From contig CALWYB010000022.1 in assembly GCA_944385665.1 (NCBI GenBank), positions 1 through 38,557 on the forward strand: 38,557 nt of DNA, given 5' to 3'. Position 1 is the stretch's first letter, and every line of letters starts with the position of its first letter. Position numbers and translations under genes: made by a program. The stretch comes from an uncultured Oscillospiraceae bacterium. Its GTDB lineage: Bacteria; Bacillota; Clostridia; Oscillospirales; Oscillospiraceae. This document shows, in pieces, positions 38,541 through 38,557 of this stretch. The notes beneath the pieces are model-generated. The model saw nothing but the letters and a program-made list of their open reading frames with translations. It ran no database searches and was not told where the DNA came from.

Positions 38541-38557
38541 CATCTCGTGCCTAAGCT

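Larger units (their letters stand above)
38161..38557. other. Terminal intergenic region with repeat modules
   Basis: No gene is seen. An AT-rich stretch (38161-38265) precedes the 29-bp repeat (38345-38373), a copy of the dispersed palindromic repeat (38398-38480) and a terminator-like stem (38511-38540). Confidence 0.65.

Overview
The window is chromosomal DNA from a GC-rich, low-repeat-class Gram-positive bacterium. The ribosomal-protein/secY/adk/map/infA/rpoA cluster, a spoIID engulfment gene, TPP riboswitches with intrinsic terminators, ECF-type vitamin transporters and a four-cysteine zinc adenylate kinase all fit the Clostridia. Codon use and gene content suggest an Oscillospiraceae-type gut organism (Flavonifractor/Intestinimonas-like). 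That placement is inference, not a database result.

Layout. (1) 1-7751, plus strand: the end of the S10/spc/alpha ribosomal cluster (rpsE fragment, rpmD, rplO, secY, adk, map, a KOW protein, infA, rpmJ, rpsM, rpsK, rpsD, rpoA, rplQ). The 3' end and terminator of rplQ are present twice. (2) 7772-9414, minus strand: three short units, secG, ridA and lepB, with recognisable promoters and terminators. (3) 9447-15860: spoIID (minus), ymdB, and a YhaO-like phosphoesterase/YhaN-like ATPase pair (plus), flanked by two inverted copies of a non-coding repeat of about 470 bp and interrupted by shorter copies of its palindromic modules. (4) 15923-20296: mnmE, a cluster of DnaA-box-like sites, an FAD-dependent protein, a zinc-ribbon membrane protein, and a dCMP deaminase. 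(5) 20306-24702: a thiamine salvage region. A TPP riboswitch controls thiT and a HAD phosphatase; a second TPP riboswitch precedes thiW-thiM-thiE, and its leader carries what looks like a diverged second THI-box domain and a terminator overlapping the thiW ribosome binding site. (6) 24678-28566: a LysR regulator divergent from a serine-type symporter and the two-subunit iron-sulfur L-serine dehydratase. (7) 28575-30688, minus: a LytTR regulator followed by an enlarged DUF3021-like membrane protein and two small membrane proteins. (8) 30745-32707: tRNA-Arg(CCU) and asnS, whose last 40 bp are duplicated beyond a 190-bp palindrome-rich insert. (9) 32750-38557: a phosphoribosyltransferase-like protein, a DUF4234/DUF2752 pair, a CBS-regulated family II pyrophosphatase, a conserved unknown with an NhaD/ArsB-type permease, and another copy of the dispersed repeat.

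The genes themselves are mostly ordinary housekeeping and salvage functions. The unusual signals are non-coding: the tandem THI-box-like leader of thiW, the duplicated 3' ends of rplQ and asnS around hairpin-rich inserts, and a modular family of palindromic repeats that sits against gene 3' ends and in two cases supplies the stop codon.
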